Shown: positions 52,138 through 61,631 of the stretch, in pieces
How positions within the stretch are numbered: the first letter of the stretch is position 1
How the letters are laid out: the number at the start of each line of letters is the position of its first letter
Assembly (NCBI GenBank): GCA_949292905.1
Contig: CASFAV010000016.1
Span: 1 to 64,000, forward strand
Source of the DNA: an uncultured Eubacteriales bacterium
Lineage (GTDB): Bacteria; Bacillota; Clostridia; Christensenellales; DTU072
Direction of reading: 5' to 3'
DNA length: 64,000 bases
Notes under the pieces: generated by a model
What the model was told of the DNA's origin: nothing
Seen by the model: the letters and a program-made list of their open reading frames with translations, nothing else
Databases searched by the model: none
Program-made: the position numbers and the translations under genes

Positions 52138-53453
52138 TGGCACTGTTCGGCAGTCTTACGGAGAAGATCAATCACGCGTTCTCCAAACTGAAAAACAAAG
52201 GGGCGTTGACCGAGCTCGAGATCAAGAACGCAATGCGCGAAGTGCGTATCGCGTTGCTCGAAGCCGACGTCAACTATCAGGTCGTCAAGGAGTTCATCAA
52301 CAAGGTTTCCGAGAAAGCTGTCGGCGAACTGATAATCAAGGGACTGGAGAGCTCCCACCAGGTCGTTAAGATAGTCAACGACGAGCTCATCGAGCTTATG
52401 GGAAGCAAGCATTCCAAGCTCGAGATGGCGGACAAGCCGCCCACGGTCTATATGATGTGCGGCTTGCAGGGCGCGGGCAAGACGACGATGTGCGGTAAGC
52501 TTGCCAATCTCCTTAAACGCGACAACAAGAAGGTATTGCTCGCCGCCTGCGACGTCTACCGTCCCGCGGCTATCAAGCAGTTGCAGGTCGTAGGAGAAAA
52601 AGCGGGCGTGGAAGTGTTCGAGCGCGGACAGACCGACCCCGTGGATATTGCCGCAAGAGCCGTCGAATACGCCCGTCAGAACGGTTTCGATATAGTTATC
52701 GTGGACACGGCGGGCAGGTTGCATATCGACCGCGCGCTTATGGACGAGCTCCGTAACGTGAAGGCGAAAGTCAATCCCAAAGAGATCTTGCTCGTGGTGG
52801 ACAGCATGCTCGGACAGGATTCCGTGAACGTGGCGACCACCTTCAACGCCGAGCTCGACATTACGGGCGTTATACTCACCAAGCTGGACGGCGACACGAG
52901 GGGCGGCGCGGCGCTTTCGATAAGAGCGATGTGCGGAAAACCCGTCAAATACGTCGGCGTAGGCGAGAAGCTCACCGATATCGAGCCCTTCCATCCCGAC
53001 AGAATGGCGTCGAGGATACTGGGAATGGGCGACGTTCTAACGCTTATAGAAAAGGCGCAGAACGCGATAACCGAGGAAGACGCGGCGCGCATGGCGAAGA
53101 AGATGAAGGAAAATTCCTTCAATCTCGAAGACTATCTCGAACAGCTCAACAGCATGAAAAAGATGGGAAGCATGCGGGATATGCTGGAGATGATTCCGGG
53201 GATGGGCTCGAAGCTCAAGGGCGCCAATCTCGACGTGGACGAGAAGCAACTGGAGAAAACCAAAGCCATCATACTTTCGATGACGCCGAAGGAGAGGAGA
53301 AACCCGGGTATCCTGAACGCTTCGAGAAGGAGAAGGATAGCCGCCGGAAGCGGCGTTCAGGTGCAGGACGTCAACAGGCTTCTCAACCAATTCGAGCAGA
53401 CCAAGCAGATGATGAAAAAGCTCAGCAGCGGGAAGATGAAATTCCCCTTCTGA
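52137..53453 (+). CDS. ffh: Signal recognition particle protein Ffh
   Basis: A 438-residue SRP54: N domain, G domain with GLQGAGKTT (about 105-113), DTAGR and TKLDGDTRGG, then the methionine-rich M domain (from about 300) with the RNA-binding RRRRIAAGSG and a C-terminal MMKK...M tail. It binds signal peptides and the SRP RNA encoded at 7799-8067. Confidence 0.98.
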   Translation: MALFGSLTEKINHAFSKLKNKGALTELEIKNAMREVRIALLEADVNYQVVKEFINKVSEKAVGELIIKGLESSHQVVKIVNDELIELMGSKHSKLEMADKPPTVYMMCGLQGAGKTTMCGKLANLLKRDNKKVLLAACDVYRPAAIKQLQVVGEKAGVEVFERGQTDPVDIAARAVEYARQNGFDIVIVDTAGRLHIDRALMDELRNVKAKVNPKEILLVVDSMLGQDSVNVATTFNAELDITGVILTKLDGDTRGGAALSIRAMCGKPVKYVGVGEKLTDIEPFHPDRMASRILGMGDVLTLIEKAQNAITEEDAARMAKKMKENSFNLEDYLEQLNSMKKMGSMRDMLEMIPGMGSKLKGANLDVDEKQLEKTKAIILSMTPKERRNPGILNASRRRRIAAGSGVQVQDVNRLLNQFEQTKQMMKKLSSGKMKFPF

Positions 53454-53519
53454 AATTAAACGCGAAAATAAAATCAAATAAAAATAAAACAATCCATATA
53501 CAAATCGGAGGACAGAACA

Positions 53520-53858
53520 ATGGCAGTAAAAATCAGACTTCACAGAATGGGCGCGAAGAAAAATCCCTTCTACCGCATCGTGGCTATCGATTCCCGTAAA
53601 TCGAGAGACGGCGAATACATCGAGCAGATCGGATACTACAATCCCAAAGTGCATCCCGCCGACATCAAGATCGACGCCGAGATAGCGAAGAAATGGCTCG
53701 GAGTAGGCGCGCAACCCACCGACACCGTCAAGACGCTTTTCGTAAACGCGGGCATCATGGCTCCTTCCAAGAAATTCGCAAAAGCCGCCGAAGCTACCGA
53801 AGAAGTGAGCGCGGTAGACGCCGCCGTGGAAGCCGCGGTAGGCAAGATCGAGGAATAA
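53520..53858 (+). CDS. rpsP: 30S ribosomal protein S16
   Basis: A 112-residue ribosomal protein. Residues 1-82 are canonical S16 ([17 protein letters not shown]...DSR...). The last 30 residues are an Ala/Glu/Val extension not present in most S16 (80-90 residues). CGGAGG lies 8 bp before ATG. It heads rpsP-khpA-rimM-trmD; khpA begins one base after the stop. Confidence 0.97.
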   Translation: MAVKIRLHRMGAKKNPFYRIVAIDSRKSRDGEYIEQIGYYNPKVHPADIKIDAEIAKKWLGVGAQPTDTVKTLFVNAGIMAPSKKFAKAAEATEEVSAVDAAVEAAVGKIEE

Positions 53859-53859
53859 T

Positions 53860-54090
53860 ATGCGCGATTTCGTAGATTTTCTCGTCAGACAGGTAGTCGA
53901 AGAAGGCTCATACGAAATAGTCGTGCTCGAGGACGACAACAACGTCGAGATCAAAGTGCTTGTCGACAAAGACAAAGTCGCCCGTCTTATCGGTAAATCC
54001 GGCAGACTCGCGAAGGCGATCCGCACTATAGTGAAAGCGGCGGCGCAGAGCTACGACAAGCGTTACGACGTGTACATCGAGGAAAGGTAA
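53860..54090 (+). CDS. khpA: KH-domain RNA-binding protein KhpA
   Basis: A 76-residue single KH domain (YlqC family) with the GxxG-type loop in ARLIGKSGRLAKAIRTIVKAAA. With KhpB it controls cell division and elongation in streptococci. The stop and the rimM start share one base (TAATG). Confidence 0.94.
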   Translation: MRDFVDFLVRQVVEEGSYEIVVLEDDNNVEIKVLVDKDKVARLIGKSGRLAKAIRTIVKAAAQSYDKRYDVYIEER

Positions 54091-54593
54091 TGCTTCCGTT
54101 GGGCATCGCTTCCCGCGCTCACGGCGTGCGCGGCGAGATACGCATATTGACGGAACTCGATCCGCGATATCTCAAAGAAGTTACCGCGGTGATCGTCTGC
54201 GGCAGGGAATACAAGGTGGAGAAGGCGCGGTTTGCGGGCGGCGCCGCTCTTTTCAAGCTCGAAGGCGTCGACGACCGCGACGCGGCGGACGCTCTGCGCG
54301 GAGAAATATATCTATCCGACAGCGTGAAGATATCTTTGCCCAAGGACGAATTCTTCATCGACGACCTGATAGGATGTCGCGTGCGGATAGACGGCGACGA
54401 AAGCTATTCGGGCACTGTTTACGACGTGCTCCGTAACGGAGCGGCGGACGTGTGGTGCGTGCGAGGAGAGGGCGGTTCGCCCGGCTTTATGATGCCGCAG
54501 GTCAAAGGCGTCGTCAAGGAATACGCTCTCGACGATAAGCTTGTGGTGCTCGATAAGCTGAAGCTTGCGGAAGTGGCGGTTTATGAAGATTAG
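54090..54593 (+). CDS. rimM: 16S rRNA processing protein RimM
   Basis: A 167-residue 30S assembly factor binding S19. The RimM N-terminal barrel (ASRAHGVRGEIRI) and the PRC-type C-terminal barrel (FIDDLIGCRV...) are visible. It overlaps trmD by 11 bp. Confidence 0.95.
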   Translation: MLPLGIASRAHGVRGEIRILTELDPRYLKEVTAVIVCGREYKVEKARFAGGAALFKLEGVDDRDAADALRGEIYLSDSVKISLPKDEFFIDDLIGCRVRIDGDESYSGTVYDVLRNGAADVWCVRGEGGSPGFMMPQVKGVVKEYALDDKLVVLDKLKLAEVAVYED

Positions 54594-55269
54594 CGTACTT
54601 ACGATTTTCCCGGAAATGTATGAGGCGCTCAATTCGAGCGTCATAGGTAAAGCTCTCGAAAAAGAGCTTTTTTCCGTTGAAGTGTACAATATCCGCGACT
54701 ATTCGCTCAATAAGCACAAGAAGTGCGACGATTATCCGTTCGGAGGCGGCGCGGGAATGGTAATGACTCCGCAACCGCTCCACGACGCGATAACCGCGGC
54801 GGATCCCGCGCACGAAGCGGTGCGCATTTATCTCAGCCCCAAAGGGAAAACACTCGACCAAAAGACGGTCACGGAGCTTGCCAAGCTCGACCATATCGTG
54901 TTGATAAACGGAAGCTACGAGGGTATCGACGAAAGGATAATCGAGCTCGACGTCGACAGGGAGCTGTCGATAGGCGATTACGTGCTTACGTCTGGCGATC
55001 TCGCCAGCCTCGTCGTCATCAACGCGGTGGCGAGGTATATACCGGACGTACTCGGTTCGGAGCAGTCTACCGACGAGGAAAGCTTCAGCGAGGGCGTTCT
55101 CGAATATCCGCAGTACACCCGCCCGCAGGAATTCATGGGGCTTCGCGTACCCGAAGTTTTACTCTCCGGCAATCACGCCGAGATCGCGGCGTGGCGACGT
55201 AAAGAAAGCTTGCGCATCACGGCGGAGAGGAGGCCGGATCTTCTCTCAGAGAAGAATGAAAGGAAATAG
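54583..55269 (+). CDS. trmD: tRNA (guanine-N1)-methyltransferase
   Basis: A 228-residue SPOUT enzyme making m1G37. It has MKISVLTIFPEMYE, the deep knot SAM region LINGSYEGIDERI and SIGDYVLTSGDLASLV, and the C-terminal LLSGNHAEIAAWRR. ATG 54583 gives the family start; an upstream ATG adds six unlikely residues. The usual partner rplS is not next but 2 kb downstream. Confidence 0.97.
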   Translation: MKISVLTIFPEMYEALNSSVIGKALEKELFSVEVYNIRDYSLNKHKKCDDYPFGGGAGMVMTPQPLHDAITAADPAHEAVRIYLSPKGKTLDQKTVTELAKLDHIVLINGSYEGIDERIIELDVDRELSIGDYVLTSGDLASLVVINAVARYIPDVLGSEQSTDEESFSEGVLEYPQYTRPQEFMGLRVPEVLLSGNHAEIAAWRRKESLRITAERRPDLLSEKNERK

Positions 55270-55278
55270 GAGGGCGTT

Positions 55279-56139
55279 ATGCACATACATTGGTTCCCGG
55301 GGCACATGACGAAAGCCATTAGGATGATGCGGGAAGAGATCAAGCTTGTGGACTCCGTGATCTACGTGCTCGACGCGCGCGCTCCGCTCGCCTGCGTCAA
55401 CGAAGCGTTTGACGAGGTGATCGGCTCAAAACCCAGACTTTATGTACTCAATAAAGCGGATACGGTATCCCGTGACGCGCTTATCGAGTGGGTGGATTGG
55501 TTCCGTGCTCGCGGCGACAAGTGCATTTATTCTAACAGTATTTCGAAGTCCGACGCGGGAGTGATAGTCAAGAATCTCATCGAACTCAACGAAGAACTCA
55601 TCGAGCGTTATCGCAGGAAAGGCGTCGCCAAAGTGGTGCGCGCCATGGTCATAGGCGTACCGAATACCGGCAAGTCGACGCTCATCAACAGCCTTCTCAA
55701 AGAAAAGCGCGTAGCCACCGGCAACAGACCGGGAGTCACTCGCGGCAAGCAGTGGGTGGCGATCGATCCGTACATAGAATTGCTGGACAGTCCGGGGGTA
55801 CTTTATCCCGATTACCGCGACCAGACGAGGGCGATGAAGCTCGCGCTGATAGGCAGTATCAAAGACGACGTGGTAGACCAGTACGAGCTGGCGACGGACG
55901 CGGCGGCGTTCCTTATGCAGGAATATCCGGACGCTCTGAAAACCAGATACAAGATAGACGAACTTCCCGCCGACGGAGCGGGATTTCTGGAGGCTGTTGC
56001 GTTGCGCAGAGGGATAATCTCGCGCGGCGGCGAAGCCGACCGCGAGAGGGCGGCGAAGGCGTTTATCAACGATTACCGCAAGGGCTATCTCGGCAAGATA
56101 CCTCTTGAAAAAGCGGGACTTCGCGAAAGCCGCCGATGA
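55279..56139 (+). CDS. rbgA: Ribosome biogenesis GTPase YlqF/RbgA
   Basis: A 286-residue circularly permuted GTPase for late 50S assembly. The G4 motif NKAD comes first (about 53-56), then G1 GVPNTGKSTLIN (about 127-138) and G3 DSPGV. The start MHIHWFPGHMTKAIRMM is typical, and AGGAGG precedes it. Confidence 0.96.
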   Translation: MHIHWFPGHMTKAIRMMREEIKLVDSVIYVLDARAPLACVNEAFDEVIGSKPRLYVLNKADTVSRDALIEWVDWFRARGDKCIYSNSISKSDAGVIVKNLIELNEELIERYRRKGVAKVVRAMVIGVPNTGKSTLINSLLKEKRVATGNRPGVTRGKQWVAIDPYIELLDSPGVLYPDYRDQTRAMKLALIGSIKDDVVDQYELATDAAAFLMQEYPDALKTRYKIDELPADGAGFLEAVALRRGIISRGGEADRERAAKAFINDYRKGYLGKIPLEKAGLRESRR

Positions 56140-56168
56140 ACTTCAACGGAATCCCTACGTAAGAGAAT

Positions 56169-56783
56169 ATGAAAGAAAAAGCATTTGTCGATATGTTCGC
56201 ATACGAAAACAAGTTGCTCGCGGAGGGCTTTAAGCTCGTTTGCGGCGTGGACGAAGCGGGCAGAGGTCCGCTTGCGGGTCCCGTTTGCGCGGGCGCGTTT
56301 ATCCCTGATCTCGCCAAGATAGTCGACGGAGTGAACGACAGCAAGAAGCTCACTCCGAAAAAGCGCGATTATCTGTACGATCTCGTGAAGGAGAGCGCGA
56401 TCTCTTCGGCGACCGCATTCGTCGCGGCGGACGTTATCGACGAAATAAACATCCTGGAAGCCACGAAACTTGCGATGCGCAACGCGGTCAAGGCGCTTTC
56501 GCCTTCTCCGGAAGCGGCGCTTATAGACGCGGTGAAACTCGATCTTCCCGTGCGCGTTCTGCCGATAATACACGGCGACGCGCTGAGCTACAGTATAGCC
56601 GCGGCGAGCATTCTCGCCAAAGTGGAGAGGGACAGGCTCATGCTCGAATACGCGGAGAAATATCCCGAATACGGCTTCGAATCGCATAAGGGTTACGGCT
56701 CCGCGCACCATATCGAGATGCTCAGGAAGTACGGTCCATGTCCCATACACCGCGCGACTTTCATTAAAAACTTTTTCAAATAG
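56169..56783 (+). CDS. rnhB: Ribonuclease HII
   Basis: A 204-residue RNase H type 2. The motif VCGVDEAGRGPLAGPV starts near residue 22 and carries the catalytic Asp and Glu; the third and fourth acidic positions lie in the ALIDAV and AKVERDRLM segments. The C-terminal segment is YGFESHKGYGS. The Shine-Dalgarno is weak. It removes ribonucleotides from DNA. Confidence 0.96.
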   Translation: MKEKAFVDMFAYENKLLAEGFKLVCGVDEAGRGPLAGPVCAGAFIPDLAKIVDGVNDSKKLTPKKRDYLYDLVKESAISSATAFVAADVIDEINILEATKLAMRNAVKALSPSPEAALIDAVKLDLPVRVLPIIHGDALSYSIAAASILAKVERDRLMLEYAEKYPEYGFESHKGYGSAHHIEMLRKYGPCPIHRATFIKNFFK

Positions 56784-56791
56784 AGGGGATC

Positions 56792-57166
56792 ATGGGAGGG
56801 GGATATCCTTATTCGGCGGCGGAAGGCATACTCGCGGAATATCAGGCGGGCGAAATGATGCGGGAAAAGGGCTATACCGTGATAGCCCGCAACGTCAATT
56901 ACCCTAAAATCGGGGAACTGGATCTCGTCTGTCTCAAAGACGGGCTCCTCGTGATAGTGGAAGTCAAATACCGTTCCGGCGACATGGCGGGCGACCCGAT
57001 AGAAGCGGTCACCCCTTCCAAGATCAAAAAGCTCTGTCGCGCCGCGGAAAAATTTATAGAAGAAAATTCTTTTTACGACTACGACGTGCGTTTCGACGTC
57101 GTTTCTTTCAGAGACGGCGTTCCCGAACACATCGAAGACGCTTTTTACGGCGTCTGGGGCGTTTGA
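56792..57166 (+). CDS. yraN: UPF0102 (YraN) family nuclease-like protein
   Basis: A 124-residue restriction-endonuclease-fold protein. The pattern GELDLVCL...LVIVEVKYR with Glu, Asp, Glu and Lys is the family core. Its natural role is unknown although it nearly always lies between rnhB and dprA. It starts 8 bp after rnhB, and a terminator follows. Confidence 0.93.
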   Translation: MGGGYPYSAAEGILAEYQAGEMMREKGYTVIARNVNYPKIGELDLVCLKDGLLVIVEVKYRSGDMAGDPIEAVTPSKIKKLCRAAEKFIEENSFYDYDVRFDVVSFRDGVPEHIEDAFYGVWGV

Positions 57167-57203
57167 AAATTTCTATTAAATATTATAATTAAAAAGTAGC
57201 CTC

Positions 57204-57231
57204 AAAACGCTTGCACACTCCGAGCGTTTTT
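57204..57231 (+). terminator. Intrinsic terminator of the rpsP-yraN unit
   Basis: Stem AAAACGCT/AGCGTTTT (57204-57211 with 57223-57230) followed by T. It overlaps the -35 box of the rplS promoter. Confidence 0.75.
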
Positions 57232-57239
57232 GTTATGAT
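57211..57239 (+). promoter_or_regulatory. Promoter of rplS
   Basis: TTGCAC (57211-57216), 17-bp spacer, TATGAT (57234-57239). Confidence 0.65.
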
Positions 57240-57245
57240 ATTTAA

Positions 57246-57310
57246 GACTTTGTAACGGACCTATGTCGGATAATATTCCCAGACCGATACGTACGTTAGC
57301 ATTCAACAGG
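57246..57310 (+). promoter_or_regulatory. Structured rplS leader, possible L19 autoregulatory element
   Basis: The about 80-nt leader contains paired segments TAACG/CGTTA and TCGG/CCGA before the AGGAGG site. L19 leaders are known in other Firmicutes, but I cannot match the consensus here. Confidence 0.3.
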
Positions 57311-57322
57311 AGGTAAGTCATT

Positions 57323-57667
57323 ATGAACATCATCGACATCATCGAGCAGGAAGGACTCAAACAGGACGTTCCCGAATTCGCTATCGGCGATAACGTGAAA
57401 GTTTACGTCAAAGTCGTCGAAGGCACCCGCGAAAGACTGCAGGCTTTCGAAGGCACCGTCATCGCCCGTAAGAACGGCAGTATCCGCGAAACTTTCACAG
57501 TACGTCGTCTTTCGTTCGGTATCGGCGTGGAAAGAACGTTCCCCCTTCATTCTCCCAAGATCGACCACATAGAGGTTACCCGTAAAGGTAAGGTCAGACG
57601 CGCCAAGCTGTATTATCTCAGAGGCCGCACCGGCAAAGCCGCCAAGGTCAAACAGGCAGGTAAATAA
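57323..57667 (+). CDS. rplS: 50S ribosomal protein L19
   Basis: A 114-residue ribosomal protein. The segments [53 protein letters not shown] and [21 protein letters not shown] are canonical. AGGAGG lies 9 bp upstream. It has its own promoter and has moved away from trmD. Confidence 0.98.
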   Translation: MNIIDIIEQEGLKQDVPEFAIGDNVKVYVKVVEGTRERLQAFEGTVIARKNGSIRETFTVRRLSFGIGVERTFPLHSPKIDHIEVTRKGKVRRAKLYYLRGRTGKAAKVKQAGK

Positions 57668-57680
57668 TAAGGCTAACGAC

Positions 57681-57707
57681 TTGCGCGCCGATCTACTCGG
57701 CGCGCAA
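57681..57707 (+). terminator. Strong hairpin after rplS
   Basis: Perfect 11-bp stem TTGCGCGCCGA/TCGGCGCGCAA with loop TCTAC. No T run follows, so it may be a 3' stabiliser or weak terminator. Confidence 0.5.
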
Positions 57708-57739
57708 AACGCAAAAATAACTCTAAATTTTCAGGAGCA

Positions 57740-60034
57740 ATGATGAAAAAAACGATCGTTCTCGCAGTCGTACTGCTCGCGCTCACCGCGCTCGTTCTTA
57801 CCGGTTGCACCGGCAAGATCGTCAGAGATTACGACACGCAGATTCTGACCTTCTCGACCACGGAAGGCGATTTTTATTATAACGATTTTTCCGCGCTCAC
57901 AGCGGAATGGGATCTCTCCGCCGGTCACGGGGCTTCGGCTTCTTCGGTCTTCAGCACCAACGCCGAGGGTCTCAAGATCAATACGGTAAACGCCGGTTAC
58001 GCTACCGCGAGCCAGACCGTTTATCTCAAACCGTATTCGGACTATAAGATCGAGTACGTCTACGACGTCGATTCCATAGCCGATTACGATACCACCGACG
58101 ACATCGATTATTACGCCGGTCTGTATATCGGCTTCACAGAGAATCCTTCTTTCAATATCGGAGAGGGCGATAAAGCTTCCGTGATAACTACCGCGAGGAG
58201 CGGAACGGATACTTTCTATTTCCACACAGACGGCACGAGGGAATTCAATCTCGCGATCAACGTAGGTAACGAGAATAATCCCGTCAACGCCGTGGTTTAC
58301 GTCAAATCCGTCAAACTCACCCTCGTCGACAGCGCTACTCTTACGCAGGAAGACAAGGACGCTTACGGCTATTACGCTCTTACGAGCGCGGTGTACGGTC
58401 AGGCGACCTCCGCCAACGTGGTCTACGTCGTTCTCGGCGGCGTGGCGACTCTCGTACTTGCTTACGTTTTCTACGTGATGCGTTCGAGAACGATAGCTTT
58501 CGATGGAGTCAAGACGGAAAACAAATTCTACGAGAAGATCGTTTCCTCCAAGACCGCGGGCTTACTCATCACTCTCGGCGTCGCCGCGTTGATAAGATTA
58601 CTCATAACTCTTATCCAGACCGCCATCGCGGGAAGTTCCTCGATCGTTTCGAACGAGTACGGCTACGACCTTACCCGCGAAGCTTATATGGGCTCGCTCT
58701 CCGCGAAAATAGGGACTATCTATCTCTATCAGTATTATCCCGCTTATACGACGCTCATGCCCGTGACGATGTATCTGTCCACGCTTGCAGGAGCTGTCGG
58801 CAGGGCGCTGTCCGCGATGAAGATGAGCGACGCGCACGTTGAACTCGCCGTCGTATGTATCATCAAGCTTTTCAATATCGCCGCCGATCTCGGCACCGTA
58901 GCGCTTATTTATAAGATAATCGAGAAGCGCCACGGCAACGCCGCGGCGACCGTGCTCGCCTCTTTCTACGCGCTCGTACCGGTCACCTTCTCGCTCTCCG
59001 CGGCTTGGGGATCCTACGAAAGCGTAGCCGCATTCTTCGTTGTGCTCGCGTTCTACTTCCTGCTCAATAAGAAGAGCTATATCGGTATGGCGGTCGCGTA
59101 TTTCTTCGCGGCGATGACTTCGCCGAGCGCGCTTTACGTCGTGCCCGCAGTGCTTTTCTACACCGCGTACTACATCTACAAGGCGCTTAAAGAAGGCGAA
59201 TACAGGCGCATTGCCGCGCCCGTTTCCGCGATAGTCGGCGGCTTCGTGCTCTTCTATCTCATAAGCCTGCCTTTCGTATTCAACGAGATCGCGGCGGGCG
59301 ACGCTTTCGTCGCTTTCGATAAGTATATCGCCACAGTCAAAGGCGCTTCGGTCTATTCCGCTAACGCTTTCAACTTCCAGGGACTCCTCGGACACAACTT
59401 CGCCGAAGTGGGCGTCCAGTCCGTGGTCGCGACGATAATCTTCATAGCATTCGTAGTGATCGTGCTCGGTATCGCGTACTTCCGTACACGTAACCGTATC
59501 GACCTCACCCTCGTGGCGGTGTCCTCCGTCCTCGCGCTCTGGACGTTCGCCAACAATATGAAGCCCGCTTCGATATATATCGCGCTCCCGCTGATGTTCA
59601 TCGTCGCGGCGCTGCTCAGAGAGACCCGCCTGTATATCGCTTTCGCGCTTTATTCGGCGTTCGCTTTCGTCAATAACGCTTACGTATACATGGTCACCGG
59701 CTACGACGCGAACGGCGTGCTCGCAGTTTCCTACGACACCACCGCCATCATGTACGTGTTCGGAGCCTTCAGCCTCGTGCTCGCCGTTTACTTCATGGTA
59801 GTCGCCTTCGACGTTCTCGTCAGCAAGCGCGCGGTGGACCACGTGGTCATTCCCGTGCCTTATCTCGATTACGTGAAATACGTTGCGGGCAAAGCCGCGG
59901 GCAAGGTGAAGAAAGGAGCTTCCAAGGTAGGCGCCTTCGTCAACGCGACGGGCGAGGCTATCAAAGAAGTGAACGCGGAACGTAAACTCAAAAGAGCTTC
60001 CCGTAAAAACGACGAAGCGGATGAAGAGGAATAA
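57740..60034 (+). CDS. Lipoprotein-signal protein with ectodomain and GT-C-like membrane domain
   Basis: A 764-residue protein. A signal with lipobox LTGC (Cys23) is followed by a beta-rich extracellular domain (about 28-222). About ten to twelve membrane segments lie within about 225-705, and a basic then acidic cytosolic tail follows (about 715-764). The membrane part resembles polyprenol-sugar-dependent GT-C glycosyltransferases in hydrophobic layout and in loops such as YYPAYTTLMPVTMYL, but no certain catalytic Asp/Glu motif can be named. Combining a lipid-attached N-terminus with a polytopic domain is unusual. CAGGAG precedes ATG. Function unknown; envelope glycosylation is the most likely theme. 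Confidence 0.75.
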   Translation: MMKKTIVLAVVLLALTALVLTGCTGKIVRDYDTQILTFSTTEGDFYYNDFSALTAEWDLSAGHGASASSVFSTNAEGLKINTVNAGYATASQTVYLKPYSDYKIEYVYDVDSIADYDTTDDIDYYAGLYIGFTENPSFNIGEGDKASVITTARSGTDTFYFHTDGTREFNLAINVGNENNPVNAVVYVKSVKLTLVDSATLTQEDKDAYGYYALTSAVYGQATSANVVYVVLGGVATLVLAYVFYVMRSRTIAFDGVKTENKFYEKIVSSKTAGLLITLGVAALIRLLITLIQTAIAGSSSIVSNEYGYDLTREAYMGSLSAKIGTIYLYQYYPAYTTLMPVTMYLSTLAGAVGRALSAMKMSDAHVELAVVCIIKLFNIAADLGTVALIYKIIEKRHGNAAATVLASFYALVPVTFSLSAAWGSYESVAAFFVVLAFYFLLNKKSYIGMAVAYFFAAMTSPSALYVVPAVLFYTAYYIYKALKEGEYRRIAAPVSAIVGGFVLFYLISLPFVFNEIAAGDAFVAFDKYIATVKGASVYSANAFNFQGLLGHNFAEVGVQSVVATIIFIAFVVIVLGIAYFRTRNRIDLTLVAVSSVLALWTFANNMKPASIYIALPLMFIVAALLRETRLYIAFALYSAFAFVNNAYVYMVTGYDANGVLAVSYDTTAIMYVFGAFSLVLAVYFMVVAFDVLVSKRAVDHVVIPVPYLDYVKYVAGKAAGKVKKGASKVGAFVNATGEAIKEVNAERKLKRASRKNDEADEEE

Positions 60035-60042
60035 AAACGAGT

Positions 60043-60069
60043 AAACGGAGCCGCGAGCGGCTCCCGTTT
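60043..60069 (+). terminator. Hairpin between the GT-C-like gene and comM
   Basis: Stem AAACGGAGCCGC/GCGGCTCCCGTTT with one bulged C and a two-base loop. Only three T follow, so termination may be partial. Confidence 0.45.
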
Positions 60070-60089
60070 GCTAAATGGGAGAAAATGAG

Positions 60090-61631
60090 ATGTTGGCGTC
60101 AATCAAAAGCTATGCGCTCGACGGCTTGAACGGATACCCCGTAGACATAGAAGTGGATACCCAAAAAGGGGTGGCTTCTTTCGAGATAGTGGGGCTACCG
60201 TCGACGGCTGTCAAAGAGGCGCGTAACAGGGTGCGCGCGGCTATCAGAAATTCCTATTTCGATTTCACGCCGAAGCGTACGACGGTCAATCTCGCTCCCG
60301 CAGACATGAAAAAAGAGGGCTCCGCGTTCGACTTCCCGATAGCCGTAGGCTTCCTTGCCGGAACGGAGCAGATATCCGCCGAAAGACTCAACGAATTCGT
60401 GATGCTCGGAGAGCTTTCGCTCGACGGGAGTTTGAGGCGGATAAGCGGGGTGATGCCGATACTCATATCGGCGTTGCAGAAAGGGTATAAAAAGTTCATT
60501 ATTCCCGAAGGCAACGCCGCGGAAGCGAGCTACATACGCGGCATAGAGGTTTACGCTCCCCGCAATCTCGCGGACGCCTGCGCCTTCCTCGGAGGGCTCA
60601 AGGAGATCGCGCCGGTGAAACACAGACTGTATTCTTCGGTCGCGGCGGTCAATAAATATGACGTGGATCTCAAGTATGTCAAAGGTCAGACGCTGGCGAA
60701 GCGGGCTCTGGAGATAGCAGTGAGCGGCGGGCACAATCTTCTGATGTGCGGCACTGCGGGCGCGGGAAAGACCTTGCTTGCCAAGTGCATTCCGACGATA
60801 ATGCCCGATATGACTTTCGAGGAAGCCATCGAAACGACCAAGATACACAGCGTCGCGGGCATACTCGATCCGGAAGAAGGTATGGTCACGGTAAGACCTT
60901 TCCGTTCGCCGCACCACACGGCAAGTCTTATGAGCCTTATCGGCGGCGGGAGCAAGAGCGTTTGCGGCGAAGTGAGCCTTGCGCATAACGGCGTGTTGTT
61001 TCTGGACGAAATGCCCGAATACAACAAAAAAACGCTTGAAACTTTGCGACAACCCATAGAAGACGGCGTTGTGACCGTTACGCGCGTTGCGCGTTCGATA
61101 GAATATCCCGCGCGCTTCATGCTGGTCGCAAGCATGAATCCCTGTCCTTGCGGAAATTACGGTTCGCGGGACAAGAACAAACAATGTACCTGTACGTACG
61201 CCGAGCGTAAGAGGTACGCGGGTAAGATATCGGGGCCGCTTCTCGACAGGATAGACCTTTACGTTACGGTAGACGGAGTGGAATACGACGAATTGCGCTC
61301 GGCTCCGGCAGGCGAAAGCAGCGCCGACGTGAAAGCACGCGTGGAACGCGCCCGCGCTATACAAAGGGAGCGCTTCTCCGAGGAGAAGATACACGTCAAC
61401 GCGGAGATGAACAACAGGCTCATCGAGAAGTATTGTAAGCTGGACGTCGCTTCGGAGAAATTGCTCGAACAGGCGTTCCGTAGATATTCGCTCAGCGCGC
61501 GTAGCGTGACGAGGATACTGAAGGTGGCGCGCACGGTAGCTGACATAGACGGCAGGGAAAACATAACGGTAAACGACCTTGCCGAAGCGATACGATTCAA
61601 GACGAGGGAGCCGGGCAATGAGATCGACTGA
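60090..61631 (+). CDS. comM: YifB/ComM family Mg-chelatase-like ATPase
   Basis: A 513-residue AAA+ protein with a Lon-like N-terminal domain (to about 190), Walker A GTAGAGKTLLAK, Walker B VLFLDEMPEY and the NPCPCGNYG cysteine segment. ComM is a hexameric branch-migration helicase that helps incorporate transformed DNA in other bacteria. ATG 60090 is chosen over 60075 because GGGAG lies 8 bp upstream and MLASIKSYAL fits the family start. It overlaps dprA by 14 bp. Confidence 0.92.
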   Translation: MLASIKSYALDGLNGYPVDIEVDTQKGVASFEIVGLPSTAVKEARNRVRAAIRNSYFDFTPKRTTVNLAPADMKKEGSAFDFPIAVGFLAGTEQISAERLNEFVMLGELSLDGSLRRISGVMPILISALQKGYKKFIIPEGNAAEASYIRGIEVYAPRNLADACAFLGGLKEIAPVKHRLYSSVAAVNKYDVDLKYVKGQTLAKRALEIAVSGGHNLLMCGTAGAGKTLLAKCIPTIMPDMTFEEAIETTKIHSVAGILDPEEGMVTVRPFRSPHHTASLMSLIGGGSKSVCGEVSLAHNGVLFLDEMPEYNKKTLETLRQPIEDGVVTVTRVARSIEYPARFMLVASMNPCPCGNYGSRDKNKQCTCTYAERKRYAGKISGPLLDRIDLYVTVDGVEYDELRSAPAGESSADVKARVERARAIQRERFSEEKIHVNAEMNNRLIEKYCKLDVASEKLLEQAFRRYSLSARSVTRILKVARTVADIDGRENITVNDLAEAIRFKTREPGNEID

